Assembly: GCF_002746455.1 (NCBI RefSeq)
Contig: NZ_NWUW01000034.1
Span: 1-40,527, forward strand
Length of the DNA: 40,527 nucleotides
DNA from: Bacillus fungorum
Lineage (GTDB): Bacteria; Bacillota; Bacilli; Bacillales; Bacillaceae_G
Reading direction: 5' to 3'
Below the pieces are notes generated by a model that made no database searches, was not told the DNA's origin, and was given only the letters and a program-made list of their open reading frames with translations. The translations under genes were made by a program, and so were the position numbers. Positions within the stretch are counted from its first letter, which is position 1; the number at the start of each line of letters is the position of its first letter. This document shows, in pieces, positions 33,768 to 40,527 of the stretch.

Positions 33768-34466
33768 ATGAAATTAGCTGTCATTGGTGGCGGTGATTTA
33801 CAAGAATCAAATCACTCGCCTATTAATGAGCGACTTATAGAATTAACAAATAAACAGTATCCAAAAGTATTATTCATTCCTACAGCTAGTAATGATGATG
33901 AAAGCTATATAAAATTATTTTTAGACACATTTGAAAAACAATTACACTGTGAAGTACAAATTTTACGTATTATAGCCGATACACCTTCTAAATATGAAAT
34001 AGACGAAATAATTCAGTCTGCTGATTTAATTTATCTCGGTGGTGGGAACTATATTCACATGCTTACACAATGGAAAGAACATAAACTAGATGAAAAATTA
34101 TTATTGGCTCTGGAGCAAGGAACACTCATTGCAGGATGTAGCGCTGGTGCTATGTGCTGGTTCACATCTAGTATCCGCTCAGATTATGAAGGTTCTGGTT
34201 ATATAGAGAGCAATGGCTGGGGGATTGTGAACAAAAGGTTTTGTCCACATTATAATCAATTAAATAGAATGAACGCCTTCCATTCCTTTTTACAACATCA
34301 TCAAGGTAATATAGAAGGAATTGCACTAGAGGATAATTGCGCTTTATATATTACAGAAGAATCTTTTGAAATTATCGGTGAACCTGAAAAAGCGTGGGAG
34401 TTTTATATAAGTGATAACAAACTCATTAGACAACATTTTGATATCACTTTGAAAAGCTATTTGTAA
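33768..34466 (+). CDS. S51-family peptidase (dipeptidase E-like)
   Basis: It encodes 232 residues from the ATG at 33768, which follows AGGTGG; the longer frame from 33747 has no site. The catalytic Ser is in LIAGCSAGAMCWF, and the fold marks LAVIGGGD and LIYLGGGNYIHML are present. His in RFCPHYNQLNRM is the likely general base. S51 enzymes include aspartyl dipeptidase and cyanophycinase, so a role in cleaving Asp-X peptides is possible but unproven. Confidence 0.85.
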   Translation: MKLAVIGGGDLQESNHSPINERLIELTNKQYPKVLFIPTASNDDESYIKLFLDTFEKQLHCEVQILRIIADTPSKYEIDEIIQSADLIYLGGGNYIHMLTQWKEHKLDEKLLLALEQGTLIAGCSAGAMCWFTSSIRSDYEGSGYIESNGWGIVNKRFCPHYNQLNRMNAFHSFLQHHQGNIEGIALEDNCALYITEESFEIIGEPEKAWEFYISDNKLIRQHFDITLKSYL

Positions 34467-34478
34467 AACTACACTTAC

Positions 34479-34516
34479 AAAAATGTCCCTCAGTATAATT
34501 ACTTAGGGACATTTTT
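34479..34516. terminator. Bidirectional terminator between convergent genes
   Basis: AAAAATGTCCCT (34479-34490) and AGGGACATTTTT (34505-34516) are exact complements with a 14-nt loop, between the stop codons of the peptidase and MATE genes. Confidence 0.92.
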
Positions 34517-34521
34517 ATTAT

Positions 34522-35931
34522 TTAACTCACTAATCGTGTAATTCGTTTCTTCTGCCATGAAAGCTTATAATATGCATACTGTAATAGTAAGCTGACAATA
34601 AATGCTGCTGGGTACCCAATCCATATCCCTTCTATGCCAAGACTTGTATGGTAAGAAAGATAATACGCTACAGGTACTTCAACAAGCCATATTGATACAA
34701 CGCCGATAACAGTTGGCCAAAGTACTGTACCACTTGCTCGCATTGTCGCACTAATAATTTGCGCATGCCCGAAAATTAAATAACTCCATAATGTAATCAT
34801 AACTAGACTATGAGCAATTTCAATTGTAGTTTGACTCGTTAAAAATAGTGATAGAATATCTCTTGAGAACAAGTAAATAAGAGATATTAGCACACCACCG
34901 ATGACGTAGTTCATAATAATTCCGGCCTTCACAACTTTCTGCAATCGATCAAATTGATTCGCACCAATGGATTGTGCCGCAAAAATGGAAACTGTAATAC
35001 CAAGGCTAACTGCTGGCATTTGTACATAACTTGCAACTTGGTTCACAACGCCATATGCCGCTGTTGCATCCGAACCGTAACGATTTACAAACGCGATTAC
35101 TGCAATTTCAGATAATGAAACTAATATCATATTAATACTTGCTGGAATACCGAGTCGTAGCAATAACTTTAATAACTCCCCATCCATTCGAAGATATTTT
35201 CTTACCGTACTATCTAATTGTAGTGGGTGATTTTTCTTCTTTAAATACACTAACATGACAATGAACGTAATCACTGTAGATATAACAGAAGCATAGGCTG
35301 CTCCATACACATCTAATTTCGGAGCTCCTAGCCATCCAAAAATAAGAATCGGTAATAAGATCATATTTAGCGCTGTACTTACAATTAAAAAGTAAAATGG
35401 TGTTTTAGAATCTCCTGTACCTCTCATAAATGTTGTGTATGCGAAGTATAAAAATAATACTGGCATCGATATAAATAAAATACGTGCATAGTGTACACTT
35501 ATTTCAATAATATTTTCTGGCGTTCCCATAAGGCGCATAATATCCATCGCAAAAATACTACCTATTATCGCCAACACAACTCCAATAATAAAGGTAAATG
35601 TCAGTGTCGTACCAACGATAGCTTTTAAACGATCTTCGTTTTTAGCACCAAACGCCTGACCAATTAATATAGAACTTCCTGAACCGATACCAATTACGAA
35701 TGAAACGAGTAGGAAAAATAGTGGAAAGAATGCTGATATGGCCGCTAAATCATTTACACCAAGCCATCTTCCTACTACTACCATACCAAATAATTGTCCA
35801 ACCGATTGTAATACATTACTTAATAGTAACGGTACTAAAAACATCGACATCGATTTCCATATCGGTTTACTCTTACTTTCTAACTTATGTGACTCCGCAC
35901 CTTCTTTATTATTATCTGTAGGTGGTTTCAA
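34522..35931 (-). CDS. MATE-family efflux protein
   Basis: It encodes 469 residues with twelve membrane helices in two similar halves (LLSNVLQSVGQLFGMVVVGR in the first, LGIPASINMILVSLSEIAVI in the second). The motif GIGSGSSILIGQAFGAKN is typical of the family. Start is TTG at 35931, 9 nt after AGGAG. It would export cationic drugs or metabolites in exchange for Na+ or H+. It stands alone on this strand. Confidence 0.9.
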   Translation of the reverse strand: MKPPTDNNKEGAESHKLESKSKPIWKSMSMFLVPLLLSNVLQSVGQLFGMVVVGRWLGVNDLAAISAFFPLFFLLVSFVIGIGSGSSILIGQAFGAKNEDRLKAIVGTTLTFTFIIGVVLAIIGSIFAMDIMRLMGTPENIIEISVHYARILFISMPVLFLYFAYTTFMRGTGDSKTPFYFLIVSTALNMILLPILIFGWLGAPKLDVYGAAYASVISTVITFIVMLVYLKKKNHPLQLDSTVRKYLRMDGELLKLLLRLGIPASINMILVSLSEIAVIAFVNRYGSDATAAYGVVNQVASYVQMPAVSLGITVSIFAAQSIGANQFDRLQKVVKAGIIMNYVIGGVLISLIYLFSRDILSLFLTSQTTIEIAHSLVMITLWSYLIFGHAQIISATMRASGTVLWPTVIGVVSIWLVEVPVAYYLSYHTSLGIEGIWIGYPAAFIVSLLLQYAYYKLSWQKKRITRLVS

Positions 35932-36031
35932 ATTTCATTTCTCCTTTTATTAAAAATCTATTTTTTCAATTTCCATCTCTTTGTATAGTTGTTATAATGA
36001 TATACTTCTATTCATTTTCTTTTCCGTATTA

Positions 36032-36796
36032 TTATAACTTCACCCAATATTGGCTTCCATCAGCTGTTCTATCTAAAAAACCATATTCGATTAAATATCT
36101 TCTTAAAGTCACAAAATCCGGATATACGCTTTCTATGATAGTATTTACTTCTTTTTCAGTATACTTTTTATTACTATCAAACTTCGTCACTAAATGGCGT
36201 AATATAATTAATTTACGCTTTTGCTTTTTCGGGAATTTAGAAAGCGGTCCATCTAATCCTTCTGTAAAATGAGCTTTTAATACTTCATCATTTTCTTCTT
36301 GCGTAATATTGTAACGATCATCCACCATCGTTGCTGTTCTATGAATGGGTACAAATTTCGTTTGTACTTTTGATTTTTCTTCTGACAGTTCCATTAACGC
36401 TAAAAATACTTTCGCCTGTTTCATTTTCTCTCGAAGTGTAAATCGATGATTTCGTATTGTTGAAGTACTTCCGCCATCCATCTCTTTTACAATCTCTTTA
36501 TCATTCAGCCCCATATGGAAAAACTGAACCATCTTCTTTTGCAAATCAGTTAAACCCGTATACTTCTTATCAAGGTTTAATAAATAATCAAACATAGACG
36601 TATGTTCATTTTGCACATGCACTTGTACAAACTTCTCTGCTTCATACAAAACTTGATTATCTTGATAAATAACACCCTTAATAAACGCTTCTCCACAAGC
36701 TAAACAAATATATTCCTCTGCTTCCTCATCAAACACATACCCTTTTTTCAATTCCTCTACCGACGCATCCCAAAACTTCTCTGAAATATCACTCAT
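36032..36796 (-). CDS. DUF2087-domain transcriptional regulator
   Basis: It encodes 254 residues from ATG 36796, chosen for the AAAGGAG site. The N-terminal part has CLAC and a downstream HVQNEH that could bind zinc. A LuxR-like helix-turn-helix follows (LNDKEIVKEMDGGSTSTIRN). The C-terminal DUF2087 domain has KKQKRKLIILRHLVTKFDSN, YTEKEVNTII and RRYLIEYGFLDR. The palindrome at 36885-36900 may be its own operator. Confidence 0.78.
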   Translation of the reverse strand: MSDISEKFWDASVEELKKGYVFDEEAEEYICLACGEAFIKGVIYQDNQVLYEAEKFVQVHVQNEHTSMFDYLLNLDKKYTGLTDLQKKMVQFFHMGLNDKEIVKEMDGGSTSTIRNHRFTLREKMKQAKVFLALMELSEEKSKVQTKFVPIHRTATMVDDRYNITQEENDEVLKAHFTEGLDGPLSKFPKKQKRKLIILRHLVTKFDSNKKYTEKEVNTIIESVYPDFVTLRRYLIEYGFLDRTADGSQYWVKL

Positions 36797-36884
36797 ACTA
36801 AACACTCCTTTAAAATGTTTATCTAAAAACAGACAAATCCCAATATTGTTTATCACCACCTCATCATCTTAACACAATTAAAAT

Positions 36885-36900
36885 AAACATTTCAATGTTT
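36885..36900. promoter_or_regulatory. Palindrome upstream of the DUF2087 regulator
   Basis: AAACATT-TC-AATGTTT is a perfect 7-2-7 dyad 88 bp before the start codon at 36796. Likely autoregulatory site, by position only. Confidence 0.45.
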
Positions 36901-36991
36901 CGTTTACCTATTTTATAAACTTTTATAAAAACATCTATTAGATATTATTTAAAAAGGACATAAAGCAACGAAAAGCGAATGTATTTAATAC

Positions 36992-37105
36992 ATGAATTAC
37001 GAATTGAAAGAGGTGAAATATGCTATTCAATATTTAAATGATAAAGAGCTTATTAAACACGGAACCGGTATTCACTCATTCCAAAACTTCAACATTCAAT
37101 TTTAA
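36992..37105 (+). CDS. Possible 37-residue small protein
   Basis: An ATG frame encodes MNYELKEVKYAIQYLNDKEL and 17 more residues, with protein-like composition and a helical N-terminal half. No good ribosome binding site precedes it, so it may be the start of a decayed gene. No family is recognised. Confidence 0.3.
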   Translation: MNYELKEVKYAIQYLNDKELIKHGTGIHSFQNFNIQF

Positions 37106-37111
37106 CTATAA

Positions 37112-37143
37112 AAAAGATGTTTCCGTTTACGAAAACACCTTTT
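37112..37143 (-). terminator. Terminator of the small lipoprotein gene
   Basis: On the minus strand AAAAGGTGTTTTCG pairs with CGGAAACATCTTTT fully, counting G-U pairs, around a 4-nt loop, and a T-run follows. The lipoprotein stop codon lies in the base of the stem. Confidence 0.8.
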
Positions 37144-37303
37144 ACCTTTTATATATTCTATCTACAATCTCTACTAAAACTTTACTTGCCTGTACAAATA
37201 CATGCTTTCGGTTTCGATCTTCAACAAATTTATTAGCACAACTACCCATAATCATCATACAACTAATTATGACTAACGCTAGCTTTCTATTCTTGTAAGT
37301 CAC
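37142..37303 (-). CDS. Small putative lipoprotein (53 residues)
   Basis: The GTG at 37303 follows GGAG at normal spacing. The product starts with a basic segment (TYKNRKLA), a hydrophobic stretch (LVIISCMMIMGSC) with Cys22 at a plausible lipobox (MGSC), then a short polar helix (VFVQASKVLVEIVDRIYKR). A strong terminator overlaps its stop codon, which supports a real transcription unit. It is shorter than most annotation cut-offs. No family is recognised. Confidence 0.6.
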   Translation of the reverse strand: MTYKNRKLALVIISCMMIMGSCANKFVEDRNRKHVFVQASKVLVEIVDRIYKR

Positions 37304-37466
37304 TTTATGCCACTCCACTATTACAAAACTTCCTTTGAATTTATCCCATCAAGAAATTTTACATTAATAATAAACCGAAAGAATATGCAATTATGCATAT
37401 CCACCCGTTTTATTACAATGTTGTGATTTAATTTAGTTAAAGTACACGTATACCGAGGTGACTATC

Positions 37467-37875
37467 TTGAAATTTAAAGCGAAAAAGAATCCATTTCATG
37501 TCATTTTTATTACATTATTTATAATTATTTTTTTCGTTTCGCTATTCTTCCAAAATGAAAATTCTATTTTTTTCACTCTCATGATGCTACTAAATATCGT
37601 AAATCTTTCATCATTCTATTTTTCTCACTACAACATAACGGCATCATCTCTTGTTGTAAAACATGGTTTCATACTGCGTACTGAAATTCCATTTGAAAAT
37701 ATTCGCCACATTAAATACTCTGGCAAAACACTTCGCTCCGAAAAGTGGACTAGGCAGCAACGTCCTCGTAATTGATATAAGTAAAATGAACTGTATACAA
37801 CTTAATCAGCACAAAAATATACTAGTAATTCAAGGTGAGCTCAAAACAAACAAGTCTATGACTATATTTCCTCAA
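37467..37875 (+). pseudogene. Frameshifted bacterial PH-domain (YyaB-like) protein
   Basis: Translation would start at TTG 37467 after GAGGTGA. Two helices (FITLFIIIFFVSLFF, FFTLMMLLNIVNLSSFYF) precede a small PH-like domain (ITASSLVVKHGFILRTEIPF, then ENIRHIKYSG). Near 37727-37745 the frame shifts; the rest (GLGSNVLVIDISKMNCIQLN) continues in another frame. The 3' end is cut where the FAD-oxidase fragment starts. Proteins of this family are small membrane proteins of unknown function. Confidence 0.75.
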
Positions 37876-38461
37876 AAGGTTATCCATTTCCAGGAGGAAC
37901 TTGTCCAACTGTTGGAGTAAGCGGATACACATTAGGTGGTGGTTGGGGCTATTCTAGCAGATATTTTGGACTTGGTTGTGACAGTTTAATAGAGCTAGAA
38001 TTAATAGACTATAAAGGTAGAGTGATTACAGCTAATGAAACTTGCCATAAAGATTTATTTTGGGCGTGCCGCGAGGCAGGTGGCGGAAACTTTGGTGTCA
38101 TCGTTTCATTAACGTTTAAGCTTCCTCCAAAAGTTGACAAAGTTACTTTAATTGAACTATATTGGCCTAACACTTCAGTAGACATGCAAAAAGAATTTCT
38201 TCATACATGGCAAAGCTGGTTAGTTAATTTAAATAAGAAAATGACAATCGGTGTAAGTATTTATAATTCCTCCGCAGAAGGACTAGCGATATATGGACGT
38301 GGTTTATATTACGGTCCTCCCGAAGATGCAACGATTATTTTACAAGAACTACTCCATATAAGTGGAGTAAGAATGAATTTACAATATGTCAGTTTCCTTG
38401 AAGCGATGAACAGTATGATCCTTTAAATGTATTCACTTTTCCACAAGGAATTAAAAATTAA
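37876..38461 (+). pseudogene. Truncated FAD-linked oxidase (berberine-bridge type), internally deleted
   Basis: The frame starts inside the FAD-binding domain (GGTCPTVGVSGYTLGGGWGY, then FWACREAGGGNFGVI) without the N-terminal half that carries the PP-loop and the flavin-linking residue. It runs to FLEAMNSMIL and a stop. In the next frame the family C-terminus YDPLNVFTFPQGIKN follows at once (38414-38461). Thus both the N-terminus and a large internal part between substrate domain and C-terminus are gone. Related enzymes oxidise sugars or alkaloid-like compounds. Confidence 0.88.
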
Positions 38462-38469
38462 CATCTAAA

Positions 38470-38501
38470 AAGCCAAGATTCTAAAATACGAACCTTGGCT
38501 T
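38470..38501 (-). terminator. Terminator of fumC
   Basis: AAGCCAAG and CTTGGCTT pair around a 16-nt loop; on the minus strand TTTTTA follows. It is six bases after the fumC stop codon. Confidence 0.8.
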
Positions 38502-38507
38502 CTTCTA

Positions 38508-39896
38508 TTACTCTTTTGGAGCAATCATTTTTTTCGGATCTACAATTTCATCAAATTGTTCTTCTGTTAGCAGTCCAGATTGCAATGCTGCTTCTTTTAA
38601 AGTTAAACCATCTTTATGAGCATGCTTCGCAATTTTCGCTGCATTCTCATATCCGATATGCGGGTTTAATGCTGTTACAAGCATTAGTGAACGATTCACA
38701 TTCTCTTTAATTACTTCTTCATCTGCTTCAATACCTACTGCACAATTATCATTAAATGAAACAATTGCATCTGCTAATAAGTGAGCGGATTGTAAGAAGT
38801 TATATGCAATAACTGGTTTAAATACGTTTAACTCAAAATTACCTTGACTCGCAGCAAATCCGATTGTTGCGTCATTTCCCATCACTTGCGCTACAACCAT
38901 CGTTAACGCTTCACTTTGCGTTGGATTTACTTTACCTGGCATAATAGAGCTTCCTGGCTCATTTGCCGGAATAATAATTTCTCCTAGACCACTACGTGGG
39001 CCACTTGCCAGCCAGCGCACATCGTTCGCGATCTTCATTAAATCAGCTGCTAATGCTTTTAATGCACCATGCGTATATACAACTTCATCATGGCTCGTTA
39101 ATGCGTGGAACTTATTTTGTGCAGAAATAAATTTCTTACCTGTAAATTGACTAATTTCCTCTGACACCATCTCACCAAATTTAGGATGAGCATTAATACC
39201 TGTTCCAACTGCAGTACCACCAATTGCAAGCTCTTTCATATATGTATTGCTCTCTGCAATCATACGCTCTGTTTTTTCAAGCATACGGTGCCATCCGCTA
39301 ATTTCTTGTCCTAATGTTAACGGTGTTGCATCTTGTAAGTGTGTACGACCAATTTTTATAATATGTTCAAATGCAGTTACTTTTTCTGCCAACGTTTCTT
39401 TTAATTTCGTAATTGCTGGTAATACGTGATTTTCTACTGCGATTACACAAGCTACATGCAGCGCCGTTGGAAATGTATCATTTGAACTTTGGGACATGTT
39501 CACATCATCATTCGGATGTATATGTACGTCAAACCCCTTCTCTTTCAAAATTTGATTCCCTCGATTTGCAATTACTTCATTCACATTCATGTTTGACTGT
39601 GTACCACTACCCGTTTGCCATACGACAAGTGGAAAATGTTCATTCCATTTCCCTGCAATCACTTCGTCAGCTGCTGCCACAATTGCTTCTGTTTTTTCTT
39701 CTGATAACTTTCCTAATTTTTGATTGCTAAGTGCTGCACTCTTCTTTAAAATTGCAAATGCTTTTACAATTTCAAGTGGCATTTTCTCTGTTCCAATCGG
39801 GAAGTTTTCTTTACTACGTTGTGTTTGTGCTGCCCATAATTTATCAGCTGGAACTTTTATTTCTCCTAATGTATCTCTTTCAATTCTGTACTCCAT
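38508..39896 (-). CDS. fumC: Fumarate hydratase, class II
   Basis: It encodes 462 residues and interconverts fumarate and malate. Signature GSSIMPGKVNPTQSEA, active-site SQSSNDTFPTA and GRTHLQDATPLTLGQE, and the TGSGTQSNMN motif with the fumarase-type spacing. AAGGGGATG precedes the ATG. Class II fumarase is oxygen-stable and iron-free. Paralogous to aspA at 4.8-6.2 kb, with which it forms consecutive steps. Confidence 0.97.
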   Translation of the reverse strand: MEYRIERDTLGEIKVPADKLWAAQTQRSKENFPIGTEKMPLEIVKAFAILKKSAALSNQKLGKLSEEKTEAIVAAADEVIAGKWNEHFPLVVWQTGSGTQSNMNVNEVIANRGNQILKEKGFDVHIHPNDDVNMSQSSNDTFPTALHVACVIAVENHVLPAITKLKETLAEKVTAFEHIIKIGRTHLQDATPLTLGQEISGWHRMLEKTERMIAESNTYMKELAIGGTAVGTGINAHPKFGEMVSEEISQFTGKKFISAQNKFHALTSHDEVVYTHGALKALAADLMKIANDVRWLASGPRSGLGEIIIPANEPGSSIMPGKVNPTQSEALTMVVAQVMGNDATIGFAASQGNFELNVFKPVIAYNFLQSAHLLADAIVSFNDNCAVGIEADEEVIKENVNRSLMLVTALNPHIGYENAAKIAKHAHKDGLTLKEAALQSGLLTEEQFDEIVDPKKMIAPKE

Positions 39897-40010
39897 GTTT
39901 TCATCCCCTTGAAAAATATAATACCTACATTTCTTATCATAACAGACTTTCTCTCAAATGATAAGAATTCTCACTCTCACATATAGATATTTTATTTTTA
40001 AAAATTCTTC

Positions 40011-40041
40011 TTGACCTAAACTTAAGTTTAGGCTATATCCT
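40011..40041 (+). promoter_or_regulatory. MerR-type promoter with 18-bp palindromic operator
   Basis: TTGACC (40011-40016) and TATCCT (40036-40041) are 19 bp apart, the over-long spacer typical of MerR-family promoters. The spacer contains the perfect dyad CCTAAACTTAAGTTTAGG (40015-40032). It precedes a gene that encodes only the C-terminal part of a MerR protein. Confidence 0.85.
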
Positions 40042-40069
40042 TTCTATAACACTACTGGAGGAATTCCAT

Positions 40070-40350
40070 ATGAAAAAGGAGATCGAGTGGTTGATGAAGA
40101 AGCACTGAAATATTTAGAAATGATTTTATGTTTAAAAAACACCGGTATGCCAATTCAAAAAATAAAACAATTTATCGACTGGTCTATGGCTGAAGAATCT
40201 ACCATCTTTCAACGGTTGGAATTAATGAAACAACAGAAGGCCAATCTCTTACAGCTCATTCGAGACACTGAAAAAAACTTAAAAAAGATACAACAAAAAA
40301 TTTCTAAATATGAGGACGAGATAACTTCTTCAACTCCTATTACAAAATAA
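40070..40350 (+). pseudogene. MerR-family regulator lacking its DNA-binding domain
   Basis: A good site GGAGG and ATG at 40070 open a frame of 12 codons that ends in TGA. The MerR-like text is in another frame from about 40074 (YEKGDRVVDEEALKYLEMIL, then CLKNTGMPIQKIKQFIDWS) and continues with the long dimerisation helix to 40350. About 45 residues of N-terminal helix-turn-helix are missing. AAAAGGAG followed by GTG at 40087 could still produce an 87-residue dimerisation fragment. The operator upstream is intact. Confidence 0.75.
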
Positions 40351-40385
40351 AAAATCACCTTCTACATATTGTAGAAGGTGATTTT
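40351..40385. terminator. Terminator after the MerR remnant
   Basis: AAAATCACCTTCTACA (40351-40366) and its exact complement (40370-40385) form a 16-bp stem with a 3-nt loop, followed by T. Confidence 0.92.
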
Positions 40386-40490
40386 TTATTTTCAGAGTGT
40401 TGAAAAACAACTCTGTCAATACAATTTTTAAATAAAACACTTTAAAAATGTCTCCTTTTCTAGAAGAATAAAAAGAAAGGAGGCGTTTTT

Positions 40491-40527
40491 ATGTTTTATA
40501 ATCAACAAAATCTTGAGATTACACAAA
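40491..40527 (+). CDS. Start of a further gene (partial, runs off window)
   Basis: AAAGGAGG (40476-40483) precedes ATG at 40491. Only MFYNQQNLEITQ is visible. The strong site supports a real start; the family cannot be judged from twelve residues. Confidence 0.65.
   Translation, partial: MFYNQQNLEITQ

Noticed and set aside
40058..40072. GGAATTCCATATG, identical to a common cloning-primer end (EcoRI plus NdeI sites)
   Set aside because: It contains the natural ribosome binding site and start of the MerR remnant; flanking DNA is ordinary Bacillus sequence, so chance is the better explanation.

Overview
The window is chromosomal DNA of a Bacillus cereus sensu lato strain. The evidence is low GC, Bacillus-type ribosome binding sites, a collagen-like protein with Gly-Ala-Thr repeats, a haemolysin BL operon (hblC-hblD-hblA) preceded by a perfect PlcR box, a DUF3942-like protein and a second UMP-kinase gene.

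Layout. 1-2.5 kb: 5' part of a collagen-like surface protein (minus strand, runs off the window), a gene-poor stretch with decayed coding remnants, and a DUF11-repeat protein. 3-7.6 kb: aspartate/C4-dicarboxylate block on the minus strand (DAACS symporter, aspartase, malic enzyme) with a consensus CcpA cre site. With fumC at 38.5 kb these genes give a route aspartate > fumarate > malate > pyruvate. 7.7-8.7 kb: UMP-kinase paralogue behind a leader ORF and an intrinsic terminator that looks like an attenuator. 8.7-15.2 kb: phospholipase D-type enzyme and a response regulator/kinase/ABC ATPase/two-permease cluster laid out like the B. subtilis LnrJKLMN drug-sensing exporter. 15.4-18.4 kb: ECF sigma factor (apparent AUU start), zinc anti-sigma factor and two membrane proteins in one overlapping operon. 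18.4-21.8 kb: DUF445 protein, D-serine dehydratase and a divergent XRE-cupin regulator.

21.9-30.0 kb: an accessory segment lying between two about 200-bp direct repeats. It holds two SnoaL-like proteins, a metallo-beta-lactamase-fold protein, a DsbA-family protein and hblCDA without hblB. 30.1-32.9 kb: BlaI-type repressor and M56 sensor next to a thioredoxin gene and an Lgt-like gene. A ccdA gene that once headed the second unit is now a remnant. Matching 15-bp palindromes lie before both units, so one repressor probably controls both.

33-40.5 kb: DUF3942-like protein, S51 peptidase, MATE exporter, a DUF2087 regulator, a small lipoprotein missed by length cut-offs, two adjoining decayed genes (PH-domain protein and FAD oxidase), fumarase, a MerR regulator that has lost its DNA-binding domain, and the first codons of one further gene.

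The most notable points are the attenuator-like leader before the UMP-kinase paralogue, the repeat-flanked hbl segment, the paired BlaI operators around a broken ccdA module, the AUU start of the sigma factor, and the MerR gene that kept its operator but not its DNA-binding domain. All names come from reading the sequence and remembered family features; no database was searched.
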